NCBI GenBank assembly: GCA_947359465.1
Contig: OX375879.1
Span: 120,606,557 to 120,670,556, forward strand
Origin: Metellina segmentata
Taxonomy: Eukaryota; Arthropoda; Arachnida; Araneae; Tetragnathidae
Length of the DNA: 64,000 nucleotides
Reading direction: 5' to 3'
How positions within the stretch are numbered: the first letter of the stretch is position 1; the number at the start of each line of letters is the position of its first letter. Shown here one piece after another: positions 20,725 to 32,500 of this stretch. The notes under the pieces are model-generated. The model was given only the letters and a program-made list of their open reading frames with translations, was not told the DNA's origin and did no database searches. The position numbers and the translations under genes were made by a program.

Positions 20725-20985
20725 GAAAAAAACGAACGGAGCTATGTCGGGACAGGGTCGACATTTTGAAATATTTGCGATTTTCCACACTTTGAAGTCC
20801 GATGTCTAAACAAGTAGTAGATATTTAGGTTTGATTTTTCGGTTATTATTTATGAATTGTGCAAAGAGACGAAACAAATGACACCTCAAACGTCGTGCTC
20901 GCACAAAGGAGGACGGTGCTTAACTAAATTAATGTGAGCAGCGGTGTGTATTTCGTGACTCAACTTTACTTTGCGATTGCATCAG
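20725..20985 (+). repeat. Unclassified dispersed repeat X, copy 1
   Basis: Starts near CGGAGCTATGTCGGGACAGG. It contains the blocks TTTGCGATTTTCCACACTTT, GAAACAAATGACACCTCAAA and ACTAAATTAATGTGAGC, all of which recur in the copies at 21203 and 50905. No coding capacity or terminal inverted repeat recognised. Confidence 0.7.
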
Positions 20986-21202
20986 CTATGCCATAATATC
21001 CAAAAGTGTATGTTATTCATTGTATTGTACTTCATCATTGCATATGTCAACTCAATTTCTTACTCGACACTAAAGTCATTTTCTCTCATAATTCATGTAA
21101 GTTTTCATCAGTCATACAAATCTCGATTCTAAATAAATATCAGGAAATACCATCTATTTGAATTCCTATACGGACGTTATGGTAGAAAATATGTTTTTAA
21201 GA

Positions 21203-21565
21203 AAACGGACGGAGCTGTGTCGGGACTCTTCGATTTGAGGCACTTTCGCCGGACCCGTTAACGCTCAGCATCGGATGTCCGGATCTTTCCTTGAACTCCA
21301 CGATCTCTCGATCTTTCTTCTTGTTGACGTTTTTATAGTTTTTCTTGTGTATATTATGCATATATTTGAACATTTTGAAATTTTCGAGAAATTTCTATTA
21401 TTATTTATAAAGAGCAAGAAGACGAAACAAATGACACCTCAAACGTAGGGCTCACACAAAGGAGGACGGCTAGACTAAATTAATGTGATTGGCAGTGCGC
21501 ATATTCGTGACTCAATTTTACACTGCAATTGCACGCCAGCTCGTGATCAATGAGCATTTATAATA
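21203..21565 (+). repeat. Unclassified dispersed repeat X, copy 2
   Basis: Shares with copy 1 the GGAGCTGTGTCGGGAC start and the GACACCTCAAACGT block. Shares with copy 3 the segment TCAGCATCGGATGTCCGGAT. It is therefore the most complete version, about 360 bases. Family unknown. Confidence 0.7.
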
Positions 21566-21653
21566 TTCTTTATTTAATATTCTATTGAACGCGATATAGT
21601 ACTGGTGTAGTGTTGTGATTTGGCTTCATAAACGCAAGCAGCTGTAGCAATTC

Positions 21654-22010
21654 ATGCGAAACTCTACTTTAATGGTGTCCAGTGTTTCGTGGCAAGATCA
21701 GCACTATCTGGGGACCTGCTGGATCATGACAAGGACTTCCCCTCAGATGAGAAGGGGATGGACTCGCCCGGATCCTGCTTTCTTCTCACCAGAGGAGACC
21801 TCACGTTTGGGTCAGTCGTGCCTCTCGTCAAGTTCGGTTCTCCGTTCGCTGTTTCTTCTCTTATCATTAGGACCAATCAGAAAAGAGGCAAAGCACCCCT
21901 TCACAAGAACCTCGACTGTCGCTCGTACAGCGAAAATCCGTCCATACACAAGAGGAAGGCCATCGAAGATCATAACATATCATTGGAGTAACACAACGGG
22001 ATATTGGTGA
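21654..22010 (+). other. Unrecognised open stretch, two overlapping frames
   Basis: Two overlapping plus-strand frames (118 and 100 codons) read through the same segment, which has more GC than its surroundings. Neither resembles a family I know, and the right part runs into a minus-strand SINE. It could be part of an old transposon or chance. No function is proposed. Confidence 0.2.
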
Positions 22011-22262
22011 CGGTCCAGGATCAAACCTGTAGAGATGTTTTAAAGTCAACAGCTCTTGATTTTGAACCACAGTTAGATGATGAGCACTAGAGCTGATATC
22101 CCACTCTCAAAAACCCGTCACCATGATGTCGCGACGGATTCAACGTGCACCATCTCCGGTGTACTCGACGGTATTTGCCTGGAAAGAGTTTCGAACCCGC
22201 AACCCGCCGTTTTGTAACACAACAGGGCTTCAACCAAAACGTCTCCAACCGGGCTGCAAAGG
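21975..22262 (-). mobile_element. tRNA-derived SINE, type B
   Basis: Reverse orientation from ATTGGAGTAACACAACGGGA through GGTGACGGTCCAGGATCAAA to a head ending CAACCGGGCTGC. Confidence 0.7.
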
Positions 22263-22317
22263 GCCCAATAGATTTAGAAAAATTGTTCGATGGAACACCT
22301 GCCAATCAACCAGTTTG

Positions 22318-22626
22318 TTGGTTTAGGGGTTAGCCTTTGGATGGGAAGATTCCTAGTTCGAATCCGGGTCAGTGCATGGATGTTTGTCAGCGTATCTTAC
22401 CTTAATCTAGCGACATTTTACCTTAAATCTGTCGTGGCCGAAAGTCCTCACGTTGGGTTGGTGTGGAGGTTTGGTGAGTGGTGTGTCAGATCAGGTGTTG
22501 TCTCATCGTCTCACCGTGGTTAAAAATTACTTGGTGTTGTCCTCGGATCTTTCCCTTACGGGATTTATCCCGGATCTTCGTCAATGGGCCGTTGTGTTGC
22601 TCCCAGTATAACGTTAATTAAAATAC
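22318..22626 (+). mobile_element. tRNA-derived SINE, type A (diverged head)
   Basis: GGGGTTAGCCTTTGGATGGG with B-box GTTCGAATCCGGG, then body CCTCACGTTGGGTTGGTGTG and a GTTAATTAAAATACTTGC tail resembling type B. Confidence 0.75.
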
Positions 22627-22632
22627 TTGCAT

Positions 22633-22770
22633 CAAATGTCTTCACGTTGGCGCAGAGTGGAAGTTTCGAGAGTGGGCTGACAGCTAAAGTGTTACCTCGT
22701 CATCTGACCGGGAATCACAATTGCAGGGTGTCGTCTGTGTATATTTTCCTTCGGGTTTAAAAAAATTATC
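22633..22770 (+). repeat. Type B SINE body fragment
   Basis: TCTTCACGTTGGCGCAGAGTG through CCTCGTCATCTGACC; head absent. Confidence 0.6.
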
Positions 22771-22796
22771 TAACTACCAATAACCATTTTTTTAAA

Positions 22797-23094
22797 CGGC
22801 TGCGGTAGCCTGGTTGGAAGCTTAACAGTCTAGCGACTGGAAGGTTGCGATTTCGTAATAAACCCAAGATCGTCGTATACAAAAGGGGCTGGTGCACTTT
22901 AGATCTGTCGTGACTTCGTTGGAGTGGTGTGGAAGTTTGGAACTTAGGGTGCCAGCTCAGGAGTGAACTGGTCATCCGACTGGGGTTCAAATTGCGTGGT
23001 GTTGGCCGCGTATATTTCCCTTCGGGGTTTGATACAGAACCGTCGCCACTAGCCCGTCGTTTTGCTTCAGTTCGACACAAATTACCTACCTACC
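22797..23094 (+). mobile_element. tRNA-derived SINE, type B
   Basis: Good head CTGCGGTAGCCTGGTTGGAA, shortened body lacking part of the GCGTGG segment, and an ATTACCTACCTACC tail. Confidence 0.75.
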
Positions 23095-23119
23095 AGCAAT
23101 CTTATCTTGGAAACTCTCA

Positions 23120-23211
23120 ATGGTAATGGTAATGGTAATTTTAGTTAACGTTATACTAGAGCAACACAACGGGCTATTGACGATAGTCCGGAATCAGTCC
23201 CGTAAGGAAAA
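23120..23211 (-). repeat. Type A SINE 3' fragment
   Basis: Reverse orientation: (TGGTAA)n, then TTTTAGTTAACG and GAGCAACACAACGGGCTATT. About 270 bases upstream of the gene B start codon. Confidence 0.7.
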
Positions 23212-23379
23212 AAACTTTGAATGGCAAAAATTCTCAATTTGTTTTCACAAACGCAAGAAACCGATCATCCACGCAGAGACATTTCAGAGACAGTTTGAAA
23301 CAACGCGAGATAACGCTTCGTTCCAATCAACGCTAATTCCCAATTGAGAGTTTCAATTTCTATCTGTCCCCTCACTGAT

Positions 23380-23488
23380 ACCATCTGATAGAGACGCACT
23401 TCCGCCTTTTACGCAGCTCACGTGCAATCAGCGGGAGAAGAGTGAGCTGTCACTCGCCTCAGACCAGAGCAGAGCGAGGGAAAAGTGC
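23380..23488 (+). promoter_or_regulatory. Presumptive proximal promoter and 5'UTR of gene B
   Basis: Repeat-free stretch immediately upstream of the gene B ATG, richer in GC than its surroundings. An E-box CACGTG lies at 23419-23424. CCTCAGACC near 23457 resembles an arthropod initiator (TCAGT-like). No convincing TATA box is seen. The assignment rests mostly on position. Confidence 0.35.
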
Positions 23489-23574
23489 ATGAACATGATC
23501 GACACGGATCTCCTCTTCGGTCCTGTGGCCATCACTCTTATTCTTGGAATCGCGTCACTTTTGCTGCTGTACTG
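23489..23574 (+). CDS. P450 gene B exon 1 (signal anchor)
   Basis: ATG followed by NMIDTDLLFGPVAITLILG and a leucine-rich run ending LLLLY, a typical N-terminal hydrophobic ER anchor. A second in-frame ATG lies two codons later. Donor is GTAAGT at 23575, and codon 29 (W) is split with exon 27643. The first ATG is chosen because it keeps the short polar N-terminus usual for the family; either could be used. Confidence 0.85.
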
Positions 23575-26500
23575 GTAAGTAGTGCTATATACCGCTATAC
23601 TTCACTGCTGGTTAGTCTAGATCGGAAGGTTCCTGGTTCGAATCCGGGTGCGGGCATGGATGTTTGTAAGCGTATGGTGTAGAGGCGGCTGGTGCACCTT
23701 AAATCTGTCGTGGCCGAAAGTCCTCACGTTGGGTTGGCGTGGAAGTTTGGAGAGTGGGGTGCCAGCTCAGGTGTTGCTTCGTCATCTGACCGTGGTTCAA
23801 AATTACGAGGTGTTGTCCTCGGATCTTTCCCTAAAAGGGACTGATCCCGGACCGTCGTCAATAGCCCGTTGTGTTGCTCTAGTACGACGTTAACTGAAAT
23901 TACCATTACCATTACCCGGACCGTCGTCAATAGCCCGTTGTGTTGCTCTAGTACGACGTTAAATAAAAATTAAATTATCACTGCTGGTTAGAGACAAAGT
24001 AAAGTAAGTAATGGTAATGTACAGGATGATACTAGAGCAACACAACGGGCTATTGATGATGACTAAGTGCAGTAGGTAATGGTAATGGTAATTTTAGACA
24101 ACGTCGTACTTGAGCAACACAGCGGGCTATAGACGACGGTCCGTTATCAGTCATTTAAGGGAATGATCCGACTACAACAACTCGCTATTTTGAACCACGT
24201 TCAGATGACGAAGCAATACCTGAGCTCAAAGTGCAGTAGGAATTCAAATCACAACTAAATAACGTCACGTTGGAGTATTATACGGCCTATTGGCGACGGT
24301 CTGGGTAATTTTTAATAAACGTCGTACTAGAGCAACATAACGGGCTATTGACTACACTCTAATGGAAAGATCGGAGGACAACACCGCGTCATTTTGAACC
24401 ACGGTCAGATGACGAGAATTGACATTTAACAATCGCCGAACTTTCACTCCGCGCAGACGAGAGGGCCTTTGAGAGATTTTACTGTGCGAATTAGGAACCG
24501 GAGGGTTGGGAGTTCGAATCTCGGTCCATCCCAAGACCGCCACACAAGTGGGGGTTTAATGCACGTTAAATATGTCGTGACTTGAAATGTCCTCACGCTG
24601 GTACAGTGTGGAAATTTGAAGAGAGGGGTTCCAGCTCGAAATTGGACTCGTCCTCCAACTGATTTAAAAAAGCTGTTGGTCCACAAGGGAAAGGTGCGAG
24701 GACAGTGCATCATAATTTTGCACAACGGTCAAATGACAAGGTCAACACACCAGCTGACACATTCCATTTCAAAACGTCCACACCACGCCAACATAAGGAC
24801 CCCATGAACCGACTGCCTTTGATTGGCTCGAGTTTTTAACTCGCAACCCTGAAGTTGGGATTCCGCTCTCTACCAACCGGGCTACCGCGGGCCCTTACAT
24901 TTGATGTGGAAATTGGTTTCCAGTTGGAAACTTGGTTTGTAGTTGAATCCAATTTAATATGACGATACAAACGTAAATGTTATTAAAACAATAAATATTC
25001 AGTCACCTAGATACAATCAATACAGTCCAGTTTTAGCATTATCTTGTTACTCAATGGCGCTATCATGGGACGAATTTTGGTATTTTCTAACCTAATCTTA
25101 GAAAGATAAGATTAACCACTATCTATCTCAGCTGAGTGCCTACTTAACTTTTCACATCGATCGATGTTGTTAAACTCGATACAAATATTTTTCCTCGATG
25201 TGACGTCATCTCTATGGTCCTCACATAATGCATGAGATTGAAGGAAATGAAGATGCAGATAAAGTGGCAAAATAAACCAGAGAATTAAATAATGAACCAA
25301 CCCCAAAAACTCTTACTGGTACCAATGCCTTGGTAGGTCAATTAACGCTGAGTATTGAAGCTACACATCGGGCTATTTAGGACGATCCGGAATCGATCCC
25401 TTAAGGGAAAGATCCGAGGACAATGCCTCGTCATTTTGAACTACGGTCAGATGACGAAGCAACACTTGAGCTCGCACCCCACTCACCTAACTTCTACACC
25501 AACCCAACGTGAGGACTTTCGGCCACGACCGATTTAAGGTACGAAGCAACAATTACAGACATTGTGGCACCAGCCGCCTCTCCACAATACGCGTACAAAA
25601 AAAAGGACTGACCCGGATTCAAACCAGGAACCTTAACTGTGCGGATTCTCTTACAGAGCCTGAACCAAGGTTAGGTGACGGACCAAAGCTTTGTGGAAAT
25701 TCAAGTTTGTGGTTATCCCAAAAAAATTTAAATAAAACAACAAATCTGTGGTGATGGTAATGGTAATTTTAGTTAACGTCGTACTAGAGCACATGCCAAC
25801 GTATTGTACATGTGAACGGGCTGTTAACGACGGTCCGGGATCAGTCCCTTAAGGGAAAGATCCGAGGACAAAACCTGGTAATTTTGAACCACGATCAGAT
25901 GACGAAGCAACACTTGAGCGGGCACCCCACTCTCCAAACTTCCACGCCAACCCAACGTGAGGACTTTCGGTCACGACAGATTTAAGGTGCACCAGCCGCC
26001 TCTACATCATACACATACATACATCCATGCCCGGACCCGGATTCGAACTAGGAACCTTCCGATCTAGAGGCTATCAGCTTAACCACTATACCGGTTGGTC
26101 GGCTCAACAAATCTGTGAAATTACCACCGATAGAAACTACAGGACATTTTAAAGGCGTGGGAACTCAATGTGTTGGAACAAGAACGTACAGACATTGTGG
26201 CAACTGTCTGGGCATTGAGAACTCACCTCTATCTCTCTCTCTCTCTCATCCTATGCCGACCAACCGGTATAGTGGTTAAGGTGTTAGCCTCTTGATAGGA
26301 AGGTTCCTGGTTCGAATCTGGGTCCGGGCATGGATGTTTGTAAGCGTATGGTGTAGAGGCGGCTGGTGCACCTTAAATCTGTCGTGGCCGAAAGTCCTCA
26401 CGTTGGGTTGATGTGGAAGTTTGGAGAGTGGGGTGCCAGCTCAGGTGTTGCTTCATCATCTGACCGTGGTTCAAAATTACGAGGTGTTGTCCTCGGATCT

Positions 26501-29500
26501 TTTCATTAAGGAACTGGCCTCGGACTATCGTCAATAGCCCGTTGTGTTGCTCTAGTACGACGTTAACTAAAATTGCCATTACCTCTCTCATCCTATATTC
26601 CCCTTTCCTGCAAAAGTAGCTGCTATCACTGACACCTGTTTTAGACAAGGCACAATTGTTTAACCTACATGGATCTTCATTTCTCTCGGTGTAATAGCTC
26701 ACGACGCCGAGATTGAAGAGATCTCAAACGAGATATCTCGTCGAAACCACTTAACTACCCTTGGAGTTTTTTGATCAGCTTAATTGAGCAGTTTAAAGTA
26801 GTCTCTGCAATATCGGGAGGTATGATAGTATTTTTGAAACTCTTTTAGTGGAATACTACATTTTCTAGATTTGCGGTAGCCCAGTTGGTAGAGTCGCGAA
26901 TTAGCAACCAAAGGGTTGCGAGATCGAAACTCAATCCTACCGTGAGGGCTAGTGCGCTTTAAAACTGCCGTAACATCAAATGTCCTCGAGTTGGCGAGGC
27001 GTGCAAACTTGGAGTGTGAGGTGGCAGCTCAGGTATTAACGTCGTCATCTGATCGTGGTTGAAAATGACGAGGTAGTGTCCTCGGATCGTTTCCTTCGGG
27101 ATGGATCCCGGACTACCACCAATAGCCCCCTTTTATTACCCCTGTAAATTCAACTACCAATCTACCACGTTAAATCTTCCGCAGCCTCAATATTGGAACG
27201 TTGTCGATGTGTGGAAGCTTGGAGAGTGGGATGCCCCAGATCAAATATTGCCCTCGTCATTTGATCGTGGTTTAAACAACGAGGTGTTGTCCTCGGTAAT
27301 TATTAAGTTAATTAACATCGCATTGGAGGTACACAAAGATCCATCAAAAGGAAAAGGTCCAATGACAACGTCTCGTCATTTTTGAACCATGGTCAAATGA
27401 CGAGGTCAACACCAGCGCTGGCACCCCACTCTCCAAATTTTCCACAGCACGTCAACTTGAGGTCACGACATATTTAAAGTGTACAACTGCCGTATACACG
27501 AGTCTGGCTGCGCCTTTTCAAAGTTGCAACCCTCCAGTTTCTAATCCATTTCTCTTCAAGGTGGGTTTCTGCGGCCGGTGTTGTACTCGCATCTTTTCCT
27601 TCGGGATTAACGTGAGCCTTACTTATGCCATCTTGATTTCAGGATTTCCAAACGTCAACACAGTTATTGGAAGAAGCGTGGAATTCCAACAGCGAAGACG
27701 ATTCCTCTTCTTGGATCGGTTTACGAACTTCTTCTAAAGGTTTGTATATGCAATAAACTGACATACATCGAGTAAAAAGATGATGATCTTACAATGAGAA
27801 AAGAGTTGATAAAGTTAACATCAGTTCTAATTACACTAGGGAACGAAATATGCAAGGTTGCTATTAAAACATTCCATTACCGAGGCATTGATTTGTCTAC
27901 AGATGTTGTACCTAATATGGTGGGAACGATTGCGGGATTTGTGAAATTGTTTACGGAAGCTATTGGACTCCCACTTGTGCCTTTTCATTGCATTATTCAT
28001 CGAGAGGTGGTGTGCGCCAAAAGGCAGGATTAACATAATTAAATCATATAATGTAACAAAAATAGCGAATTTAATAGCTACTTTACCCCTTTACAAGCGA
28101 GAATTTTCCGCACTTTTATAGGAAGTTGATTCAACCCACAATGGTCTGGTGATGTTCAGTGCGATGTTGCTGAGCTCAAGAAAAGGGCTTGAGCTATTGG
28201 GTGGAGTACTTCGCAGAAATTATGGTATTTCTTGAGGTAAAGGATCTGACAAACAAGCCTCAACGCTCAATGATCATAAGTGGGTCAACACATTGATGTT
28301 TGTACAGATCTCTGTTCATATGAATTACTGAAGGTTTTAGCAAAAGTATTGATGTTGTGTTTGGATACATAAGCCTTTGAATGTAAACTGCAAAATGAAA
28401 TGGAGCCCATGCATATAAAGTATCTGCATATTGAAAACTCGTTGCTTTACCGATTCTAACGAAAGATTAAATCAATTTAGAAACCTGGAACAGAAAATTA
28501 AAATAATTAAGTATCCGGATGTAGTACTCTACAGTACTTTGGAATCAAATGGCTTCCAATGGATGGAACTTTATGATTTGGATGAGGCAATTTGCAGAAT
28601 TTCAAGACGGCCTCTGGTTTTAAGTGTTTGTCGACTTGAGATTTAAACTTAAGAATTTGGAAAGAAATCGTTTAGAGAATGAAGAAGACTGCTTCTACTA
28701 ACAGGAAATGTGAAGTACTTGGAACTGATTACCTGACACTTTAAGAACCCTGAAAAATCTATCTATGACTTTACTCTAAATTTTTCCCTTTACGTACTTC
28801 GATGTTAAATAATATTAAAACCAATAAAAGAAACGGACTAACAGATGACGTTAGTGGCACTTGCTTGGGCTTGAAGTTCACGAAATATTCGATTGAAGAT
28901 TAATGCAATTCAGCAACAAAAGTCATTAATGTAAAGAATTATTTGTGATTTTGCTTTTTTAATAAATAAATATTTAAAAATATAACTTTTTTAGTAGAGC
29001 TTCAAGTATCACAAAATTATGGATATTTCTAGATGTGACACGGCACCGAGTAAAGCTAGGTTTTTTCCAATTTTGGGCACAGCGAGCTCAAAAGGTTCAC
29101 TCTATCACTGGTCTGTAGTATCCTATAGAATTATTGCCCTTTTTTCTATACGTTTTATTTAGAAATTGATAGTATTTCTCCAGAAATCTATACAGAGAAC
29201 AAAAGAGTTTTATTGATATAATTTTATAGGAGCTCCTTTCGTTTGTTTCACGACTTGACTTTTCCCTGTATAAATTCCCCTATAGAAATGTAGATTAAGA
29301 CCGAGAGGGGTGAAGTTATAGAAATATATTTCAATTGATTCAGAAAACGTTTTCTTTATAGTAATCTCTTTTTTAAAAAATTCTAATAAAACAATAAAAC
29401 CAATTTTTGTTTCTCTATAGAATTCTATGAATACATTTCTATGGAATTGAGCAAATTTTCTCTGAAAATCTAAAGAAAAAGATAAATTTATCCTACAGAA

Positions 29501-32500
29501 ACGAAATTTCGTTCCTCTACAGAGATCTCTATAGAATACTTTGAATACATTTCCATGGAATCAGAACCAGTTTTCTCTATACGATTCTAAAAAAAAAATT
29601 TCTGTCGAAAAGAAATTTCGTTTTTTATGTGCTTATGTCAATTTAATATTTGTCATTCCTTTGAAATTTCTCAATTTACAAAGGTTTGACAACAGAGTAA
29701 AAAACTGGAACGCTTTGCAGAGAAATAAAACTCAAGGAGTCGCTTGCTTTCGACTTCTTACGGGACATGACTACCTACTTGGAATAGGGAATATGCACTA
29801 TGTCACAAAACGTCCCAAAATGGTACTTTTTTTACAAATTCGATCATTAACAATCCCAAAATCAACTTTAAAAATCACAAAAAAGTTTAATCTAAGTGTA
29901 ATAAGCGATTAAAAAACGCGTTGAAGTCATGTGACTGAAAACGGGGTGGAGCTTGGTGTGACGTCATAGTACATGAAATCTCTCGCTACATTCGCCGGCT
30001 GCGTGTTATTTCAGGTTGCTTTCATTGATTTTACGCTAATTTTATTTTTTAAATAATTGTATTGAATTACAGTCTTTACATTATCATTATTATTCAGATT
30101 TCTTCTTTAAAAATGACTACTGTAGAACAAGGCTTTGTAAAAGGCCAGTCGGATAATCAACCTAAATTGGATGCCATATCCATTTTTCTTTTCTGCGAAT
30201 CCATCCAAATTTTATGGGAGTAGAAATGAAAGGCGTAAAAGCGATTTTTAAAAAACATGTATTTTTATATTGCTTTTAAAGAGTAGTGCTATTATCAAAA
30301 AGTTGTATTTAAGAAAATAGAATATTAATAGTTGTTCTCTTTTCCTTAACAAGTAACACAATTCATTCTGAAACAGATTTTTTTTGTATAGATAATTAGA
30401 ATAGTATATCAAATAAGAGCTTTATATTAGGAAAATAATTTCAAAGTAGATTAAAATTGTTGGGGTATTAAAATAGTGAATTTTGAAAGCTAACTTAAAA
30501 TTAATTTTCTACATTAATTTTTTAGCAACATTATTTTTGTTAGTTATTGAACAATAATGTTTTTAATATATTTAAGCGATAAAACGTAATGCACTAAAAG
30601 ATGATCCAAAAAGAACATGTGTAGAGAAACTTATTACGAGAATTGCAACTGCATTAAATATTGAACACAACTTCATGGTTTAAAATGTTGGTAGTCCAAC
30701 ATTTTAAACCATGAAGAAGGTAGTGTGTTAATTTGATTAAAATTGCAAGAATTTGTATTCTATAATACTTATTATTCAGTTTAAAGAAGAAATATGACAC
30801 AGTTTTACCAACTGCAAATTAGTTATTATGAGTATAATAATTCAATGTTTATTGATGCTAGCTCTCTGTATATTTTTTTAACCAGTTTTGATTTATAAAT
30901 ATATAGTATTCCTATATTTATTTATTAAATTCTTTTTCATGAAACAAGAAATTCTGCATTATGAGTGACTTGATACCGAAAGAATGTTTTTTCGTTTTAG
31001 CAAAAACACTAGTAGTTATCCACAAGATTAAATCACACAATTTTTAATTAAAAACGATTAAAAATACAAATAATTATTGGTATTTTAAACTTACCAAAAA
31101 TGATCTTCACAGCAATGCAAGCAAGAAGTAGAACACAGCTTTTTGTTTTTCTTTTAATCTCTTTTCATAACGCTGCACCTTCTTCTACGAACTTGTTCAT
31201 ATTTTGGTACAACAAAAAATACTTTTTTGGTGTTTTAATCGTTGAATTATGACACAAACGGAACAATATAATATTTATAATTCTTCTTTTTAACTCTTTT
31301 CGAACCTTCCATTGCGGAATTAATCAAAAATCTGCAAATATAAGACTACTAAAAAGATACCCATAGAGATAACACGTTTCAAGGGACGCTTGATGGGAAA
31401 ATCATGTACTATGACGTCACAGGCAAAAATCGTCAGCGACTGCAGTTTTTCGTTAAAAGTGGCGTCACAGCAATTTGAAAAGCGTTTTAAATATAATTAA
31501 TGTCGTCAGATTGCAGTTTAAGTGGTATTTTTCTACGTAGTTTTTCGTGTTCTTTCATTTTAAAATGAATTTGAAAATCATGCATATTGTCCATTGAGTA
31601 AGGTACCACACACCGTTTTAGAGTAGATAGATCAGCTAACTGCCTCTTTTGAGAACTGGACAACATGAATGCAGACCACCGCAATGTCTTGCCCAAAAAC
31701 CCTGAATATAGAATTAAAAATAGAGTTTGTAATGTTGTAAACCCTTTTTTTCTTCACTTCAGAACTCTATTGATGATCGAGATGCCGGAGGCCATACGAT
31801 AAAAATAAAGTTGAAAAAAATTCGGTCCTTTCATTTATTGAAATCATTTGTTCGTCAGTGAAGAACATAAAACGACTCGGGTGAAATGTAGATGACGTCA
31901 ACCAATGCAGTTTCTAAATTGAACAAGTAAGCTTCAGTCTGCAAAGTTTGGGGTAGATATGAAAAATTCGTTTATTCCCTCTTGGTCATATATCTTTTCA
32001 TAACAGAGATTTACCGGATCTTGATGGACGAGATATCTTGTCATAACAGAGATTGATCGGATCTTGATGGACGAGATATCTTGTCATAACAGAGATTGAT
32101 CGGATCTTGATGGACGGGATATCTTGTCATAACAGAGATTGATCGGATCTTGATGGACGGGATATCTTGTCATAACAGAGATTGATCGGATCTTGATAGA
32201 CGAGATATCTTGTCATAACAGAGATTGATCGGATCTTGATAGACGAGATATCTTGTCATAACAGAGATTGATCGGATCTTGATAGACGAGATATCTTGTC
32301 ATAACAGAGATTGATCGGATCTTGATAGACGAGATATCTTGTCATAACAGAGATTGATCGGATCTTGATAGACGAGATATCTTGTCATAACAGAGATTGA
32401 TCGGATCTTGATAGACGAGATATCTTGTCATAACAGAGATTGATCGGATCTTGATGGACGGGATATCTTGTCATAACAGAGATTGATCGGATCTTGATGG

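Noticed and set aside
29909..29977. TTAA start of the 1.6-kb element as evidence that it belongs with the palindromic TTAA family
   Set aside because: Terminal sequences beyond TTAA are unrelated (AAAACGC versus CCCTCC), so the two are kept separate.
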